Part shown: positions 41,047-44,738 of the stretch, in pieces
Layout: every line of letters starts with the position of its first letter
Position numbering within the stretch: position 1 is the first letter of the stretch
Assembly: GCA_036749735.1 (NCBI GenBank)
Contig: DAINXV010000004.1
Coordinates: forward strand, 1 to 44,738
Source of the DNA: Lawsonella sp012842085
GTDB taxonomy: Bacteria > Actinomycetota > Actinomycetes > Mycobacteriales > Mycobacteriaceae
DNA: 44,738 nt
Reading direction: 5' to 3'
Notes under the pieces: model-generated
Seen by the model: only the letters and a program-made list of their open reading frames with translations
The model's database searches: none
Told to the model about the DNA's origin: nothing
Position numbers and translations under genes: made by a program

Positions 41047-42336
41047 TTGAAAAATAAATTGGCTAATCTCCGCTCCGTTGCGCCTGCCCGAAAAAATGTC
41101 ATCCTGCCGGCGCTACTACCACCTGTCGCACTTTTCGTTCTCGGAATGTTGTTGTGCGCCAGTATGCTCGCCGCAACTGACACCGAAGGAATCTATTGGT
41201 GGCCCTATAGTGTGAGCTTTTGGCTCATAGTGCACCAAGTTCCCTTCTACGGAATAGGGCCTACGGGCTATTTAACAGTTGTGGGATTGCTGCCCCTATT
41301 ACCCACGATCGGCTACATTGCCCTCTTGGCACTAGCCGCCCGTACCTTTACCAGTGACGAACGTCCGGAAGATACACAGCTCTACGCAGCTATAGCCATC
41401 ATCACTCCGCTTCTCATAGCACTGCTCAGTTGGGTGACCTTGCGGGCGTCAGCTTCTGAAATCTTTGTGCAAGCACCCAGCCCGATAGCGCTTTTCGGTT
41501 TTGTTCTGGGGACTACCCTTATTGGGCTTTTTGCAGGGCTCCGGTCGCGAACCCTTCACATCATTCCTTATGCGAAGGAGACTTTCCCCAGCTGGGGGAC
41601 CGAAGGTTTTCGGATAGTGGGGAGACTGGCAGCACTGCTGCTTTTCTTCGGATCGGTTGCCGCCTTTGTTTCCCTTTTGGTGCACTGGGATCTTCTGGGC
41701 GACGTTCTTATGTATGGCACAACGGCTGCCGGGATCCTCAGTTTCGGTTTTCTTACCTTGCTATATCTTCCCAATATGGCGATTGCCGGAGCGATAATAC
41801 TGTCCGGGGGTGGACTCCGCATTGGCACTACCCACGCCAGCCTGTACTCCACGAATATTTCGGAACTGCCGGCACTTCCCGCCTTTGCTGCGTTGCCACA
41901 AGGTGAAGCGCAATGGTGGTGGCTCCTTTTCTTGGTGGTACCCATTATCTCCACCATTCTCGCCACTAAAGATGTGCATGGAGAAACCTTCCCGGATCGC
42001 ATTAAAGCGATTCTTTTCAGCGCGATAACCACGGCAAGTCTTTTTGCGCTGGGCGCCTGGGTGGCCGGAGGCAGCATTGGGGTTATGGGACGGGTTAGTA
42101 TGTCGGAGGCGCTGATCGGGTTGGTTTTAGCGGTGTGGATCTTGGTGATCGGCACAGCTACTGTGTTCTCCACGGCAGGACCCCATGCAGAAAGTTGGGA
42201 CACCTACCGGAAGCGGCGTGCCGCGCAACGCAAAGCCGATCGTGCTGCTGCCGCGGAAGAAACATCTGCCGCAGAAGAAACGCCTGACGTAGAAGAAGCC
42301 GAAGAGGGCAGAAGCAACGGAAGAAGCAGCGGTTGA
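41047..42336 (+). CDS. DUF6350 polytopic membrane protein, tail frameshifted
   Basis: 429 aa from a TTG at 41047 with GAGGAG 7 nt upstream. About ten hydrophobic segments cover residues 15-380 (for example ILPALLPPVALFVLGMLLCAS and MAIAGAIILSGGG). This fits the DUF6350 membrane proteins found between sucD and purN in mycobacteria (Rv0955, from memory). Function unknown. The cytoplasmic tail is Ala/Glu-rich and ends abruptly; removing one G at 42306-42308 adds 61 acidic residues to the TAG at 42491-42493, giving 481 aa. The membrane part is unaffected. Confidence 0.85.
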   Translation: MKNKLANLRSVAPARKNVILPALLPPVALFVLGMLLCASMLAATDTEGIYWWPYSVSFWLIVHQVPFYGIGPTGYLTVVGLLPLLPTIGYIALLALAARTFTSDERPEDTQLYAAIAIITPLLIALLSWVTLRASASEIFVQAPSPIALFGFVLGTTLIGLFAGLRSRTLHIIPYAKETFPSWGTEGFRIVGRLAALLLFFGSVAAFVSLLVHWDLLGDVLMYGTTAAGILSFGFLTLLYLPNMAIAGAIILSGGGLRIGTTHASLYSTNISELPALPAFAALPQGEAQWWWLLFLVVPIISTILATKDVHGETFPDRIKAILFSAITTASLFALGAWVAGGSIGVMGRVSMSEALIGLVLAVWILVIGTATVFSTAGPHAESWDTYRKRRAAQRKADRAAAAEETSAAEETPDVEEAEEGRSNGRSSG

Positions 42337-42493
42337 CGGTGCTGAAAGTGTTGATTCTGCTGTGGACGATACGGAAAATTCGGAAGAAGCCACCGACACA
42401 CCCGAGGAAGATGCCACGGATGCCTCCGACGATGAACCGGAGCAGAATCCTGAAAAGGCAGATAGGGAAACACCGGATGACGGACTAGACTAG
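42308..42493 (+). other. Out-of-frame acidic tail of the DUF6350 protein
   Basis: Read one base ahead of the upstream frame, this stretch encodes 61 residues (AEATEEAAVDGAESVDSAV onward, rich in Glu, Asp, Ala and Thr, ending PDDGLD) and a TAG. Its composition continues that of the upstream tail (AAAEETSAAEETPDVEEAEE), so it is probably the true C-terminus, displaced by an extra G. Confidence 0.65.
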
Positions 42494-42528
42494 ACGTCAT
42501 CCACTAGTCATATGTTGGAAGGTTCAGT

Positions 42529-43161
42529 GTGGACTCATCTGATGAAGCTGCCCCACTGCGGGTAGTTGTTTTAGTGTCGGGAATCGGCTCACTTATGGGG
42601 GCCATCATAGACGCAACACATCAACCAGATTATCCCGCTGAAGTAGTCGCGGTCGGAGCGGACCGGCCCTGTGAGGCTCTCGGTAAAGCAGAAGCAGAGG
42701 GGATTCCCACCTTCCTCTGTGACTTTGCGCAATACTCTAACCGCGCCGAGTGGGACGAGGCCCTCACAGAAGCCGTCAACCACTACTCTCCAGACCTCGT
42801 AGTCTCCGCTGGATTTATGCGCATCACCGGACCTCGTATGGTGCATCAATTTAAAGGTCGTTTCATCAACACACACCCCGCGTTGCTGCCCTCTTTTATG
42901 GGCGCACATGCGGTCGAAGAAGCACTTGCCTACGGGGTGAAATACACCGGTTCCTCCATCCACCTTATTGATGAAGGCATGGATACGGGGCCTTTGCTAG
43001 CTCAAGAACCAGTGCCGGTTATGCCAGACGATACAGTGGAAACGTTGCATGATCGCATCAAAGTTGTGGAGCGCCGTCTCCTGTGCGACCTCATTGCAGA
43101 TATCGCAGAAAACGGTACAGATGCTCGCGTCACCCGCAAAACAGAAAAGAAAAGGGATTAA
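42529..43161 (+). CDS. purN: Phosphoribosylglycinamide formyltransferase
   Basis: 210 aa from a GTG at 42529 with GGAAGG 5 nt upstream. Catalytic triad is intact: Asn114 and His116 in FINTHPALLPSF and Asp152 in DEGMDTGPLL (E. coli Asn106, His108, Asp144). It transfers formyl from 10-formyltetrahydrofolate to GAR, the third step of purine synthesis. The substrate loop reads LVSGIGSLMGA; most PurNs have SGxGSNLQA, so the usual Asn is Leu, which is mildly unusual. purH starts 2 nt after its stop. Confidence 0.96.
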   Translation: MDSSDEAAPLRVVVLVSGIGSLMGAIIDATHQPDYPAEVVAVGADRPCEALGKAEAEGIPTFLCDFAQYSNRAEWDEALTEAVNHYSPDLVVSAGFMRITGPRMVHQFKGRFINTHPALLPSFMGAHAVEEALAYGVKYTGSSIHLIDEGMDTGPLLAQEPVPVMPDDTVETLHDRIKVVERRLLCDLIADIAENGTDARVTRKTEKKRD

Positions 43162-43163
43162 AA

Positions 43164-44738
43164 GTGTCAGATAATCGCAAGCCCATCAAGCGCGCCCTTG
43201 TGAGCGTTTACGACAAGACCGGTCTTGAGGAACTCGCGAAGGGCCTCCACGCCGCTGGTGTCGAAATTGTGTCTACCGGCTCCACCGCAGGACGCATCAA
43301 AGATGCCGGAGTGCCGGTAACAGCGGTTGACGAACTTACCGGCTTCCCCGAATGCCTGGAAGGCCGCGTCAAGACCCTCCATCCGCGCGTTCACGCCGGT
43401 ATCTTGGCCGATACCCGCAAGCCGGAACACCTGGAGCAGCTGAAAGAACTTGAGGTTGACCTGTTCCAGCTCGTCGTGGTGAACCTTTACCCCTTCGCAG
43501 AAACTGTAGCCTCCGGGGCAGACTTTGACGCCTGCGTCGAACAGATCGACATTGGCGGCCCTTCCATGGTGCGTGCCGCTGCCAAAAACCATCCCTCTGT
43601 CGCGGTGGTGACGGATCCGGCTCGTTACGATGCGGTACTGAAAGCGCTTGACGAGGGTGGCTTCTCGCTGCAAGAACGCACCGAATTGGCGGCTGAAGCA
43701 TTCCAGCACACCGCTTCCTACGATGTTGCTGTCGCCACGTGGTTCGCCGAGCAACTAGGAGAGCGTGCCGCTGCGGCCAGTGACGATGAAGACGTTAAGC
43801 GCGAAGCAGAGTTCCCGGTATGGAAGGGAGCTACCTTCGAACGCGGAGACGTGTTGCGCTACGGTGAAAACCCCCACCAGTCTGCGGCACTCTACCTGGA
43901 CAATGCCCACCCGGGTATTGCTCAAGCTAAACAGCTACACGGTAAAGCCATGAGCTACAACAACTACATGGATGCGGATGCTGCCTGGCGTTCCGCCTAC
44001 GACCATGAAGACAGCTGTGTGGCCGTTATCAAACACGCCAACCCCTGCGGCATCGCCATCTCAAACGACTCCGTGGCAGACGCCTACCGGAAGGCACACG
44101 CCTGCGACCCGGTTTCCGCCTTCGGTGGCATCATCGCCTCCAATGTGGAGGTTTCCTGCGAGATGGCAGAAGAGGTCAGCAAGGTTTTCACCGAAGCTAT
44201 CCTCGCCCCCTCCTATGAGGACGGTGCTGTCGAGATTCTCTCCCAGAAGAAGAACCTGCGTATTCTTCTGGTCGAAGATTACGAATCCCCATACTACGAT
44301 TACCGCCAGGTCAGCGGTGGTGTCCTCCTCATGGAGCGAGACCGCGTAGATGTGGACGGTGACTACGCCAAGAATTGGGAACTGGCTGCCGGTGAAGCCG
44401 CAGACGAGGAAACCCTCAAGGATCTCGAATTCGCTTGGCGCACCTGTCGCTCCGTCAAATCCAATGCGATTCTTTTGGCTAAAGGCGGCGCCACAGTGGG
44501 CGTCGGAATGGGACAGGTTAACCGCGTCGACTCGGCTCGACTCGCCGTCCAGCGGGCTGAGGATCGTGTCAAGGGAGCCGTCGCGGCCTCCGACGCTTTC
44601 TTCCCCTTCGCTGACGGATTCGAAGTTCTGGCCGAGGCTGGTGTCAAGGCTGTTGTCCAGCCTGGTGGATCCATCCGTGACAAGGAAGTTATTGAAGCTG
44701 CAGAGAAGGGCCGATTACACCTAAGTTACCTGCTTCAA
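43164..44738 (+). CDS. purH: Bifunctional AICAR transformylase/IMP cyclohydrolase, right edge
   Basis: Starts at GTG 43164 and is open to the last base (525 codons, no stop), so it is incomplete. The N-terminal IMP cyclohydrolase domain has SVYDKTGLEELAKGL, GRVKTLHPRVHAG and QIDIGGPSMVRAAAKNHPS. The C-terminal AICAR transformylase has LRYGENPHQSAALY, AVIKHANPCGIAI (catalytic Lys-His), FGGIIASNVEVS, VKSNAILLAKGGATVGVGMGQVNR and ASDAFFPFADGFEVL. It carries out the last two steps of IMP synthesis. From about 44705 the residues (EKGRLHLSYLLQ) no longer match the conserved YLTGTRHF-type ending, although the length is already full. A frame problem or damaged sequence at the edge is likely. Confidence 0.94.
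   Translation, partial: MSDNRKPIKRALVSVYDKTGLEELAKGLHAAGVEIVSTGSTAGRIKDAGVPVTAVDELTGFPECLEGRVKTLHPRVHAGILADTRKPEHLEQLKELEVDLFQLVVVNLYPFAETVASGADFDACVEQIDIGGPSMVRAAAKNHPSVAVVTDPARYDAVLKALDEGGFSLQERTELAAEAFQHTASYDVAVATWFAEQLGERAAAASDDEDVKREAEFPVWKGATFERGDVLRYGENPHQSAALYLDNAHPGIAQAKQLHGKAMSYNNYMDADAAWRSAYDHEDSCVAVIKHANPCGIAISNDSVADAYRKAHACDPVSAFGGIIASNVEVSCEMAEEVSKVFTEAILAPSYEDGAVEILSQKKNLRILLVEDYESPYYDYRQVSGGVLLMERDRVDVDGDYAKNWELAAGEAADEETLKDLEFAWRTCRSVKSNAILLAKGGATVGVGMGQVNRVDSARLAVQRAEDRVKGAVAASDAFFPFADGFEVLAEAGVKAVVQPGGSIRDKEVIEAAEKGRLHLSYLLQ

Noticed and set aside
1..44738. CRISPR arrays, insertion sequences, integrases or prophage genes
   Set aside because: No regularly spaced repeats, transposase, integrase or phage structural gene was seen on reading both strands.

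Overview
The window looks like chromosomal DNA from a mycolic-acid-bearing actinobacterium (Mycobacteriales/Corynebacteriales). Evidence: an Rpf, SepH, an XPB-type helicase with its usual partner, a CtpE-like ATPase, an EchA6-like protein, three MspA-family porin proteins and two Hip1/TAP-like exported hydrolases. Base composition is moderate and intergenic regions are AT-rich, unlike high-GC mycobacteria. A small-genome relative such as Lawsonella or a Dietzia-like lineage is my guess; the sequence alone does not prove it.

Layout. 1-52 is the 3' end of a 5S rRNA, so an rRNA operon ends at the left edge. 178-5787 (minus) holds a DUF3239-like membrane protein, XPB helicase, its helicase-associated partner and a secreted Rpf. 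6381-12269 holds a CspB-type cold-shock protein, a DUF3027 protein, a DUF2530 membrane protein, a frameshifted SpoU/TrmH RNA methyltransferase, an overlapping SepH/unknown-protein pair and SerC. 12469-15009 holds aldose 1-epimerase and citrate synthase. 15062-20978 is an accessory block: two overlapping exported alpha/beta hydrolases, a membrane-anchored GH13 enzyme and an aldo/keto reductase. 21024-27065 holds EchA6-like protein, ThrE-type exporter, CtpE-like ATPase, tRNA-Arg(CCT) and a SUFU-like protein. 27149-30106 is a three-gene MspA-family cluster. 30545-32606 is an overlapping cysQ-thyA-dfrA operon. 32664-44738 holds pgi, chorismate mutase, uvrD, an M23 endopeptidase, sucC-sucD, a DUF6350 membrane protein, purN and purH, the last reaching the right edge.

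From memory, the order ercC3/Rv0862c/rpfA/cspB ... serC ... gltA2 ... echA6 ... ctpE ... pgi/chorismate mutase/uvrD1/M23/sucC/sucD/Rv0955/purN/purH follows the M. tuberculosis chromosome. The hydrolase/GH13 block, the MspA cluster and the cysQ-thyA-dfrA operon interrupt this backbone.

The most interesting items are: the MspA operon with one porin-like member carrying a roughly 185-residue charged tail; an exact 17-nt repeat in the intergenic regions upstream of the MspA operon and of the M23 endopeptidase; and one-base shifts at G-runs in a SpoU methyltransferase and a DUF6350 protein, with a doubtful third at the purH end. No prophage, insertion sequence or CRISPR array was seen.
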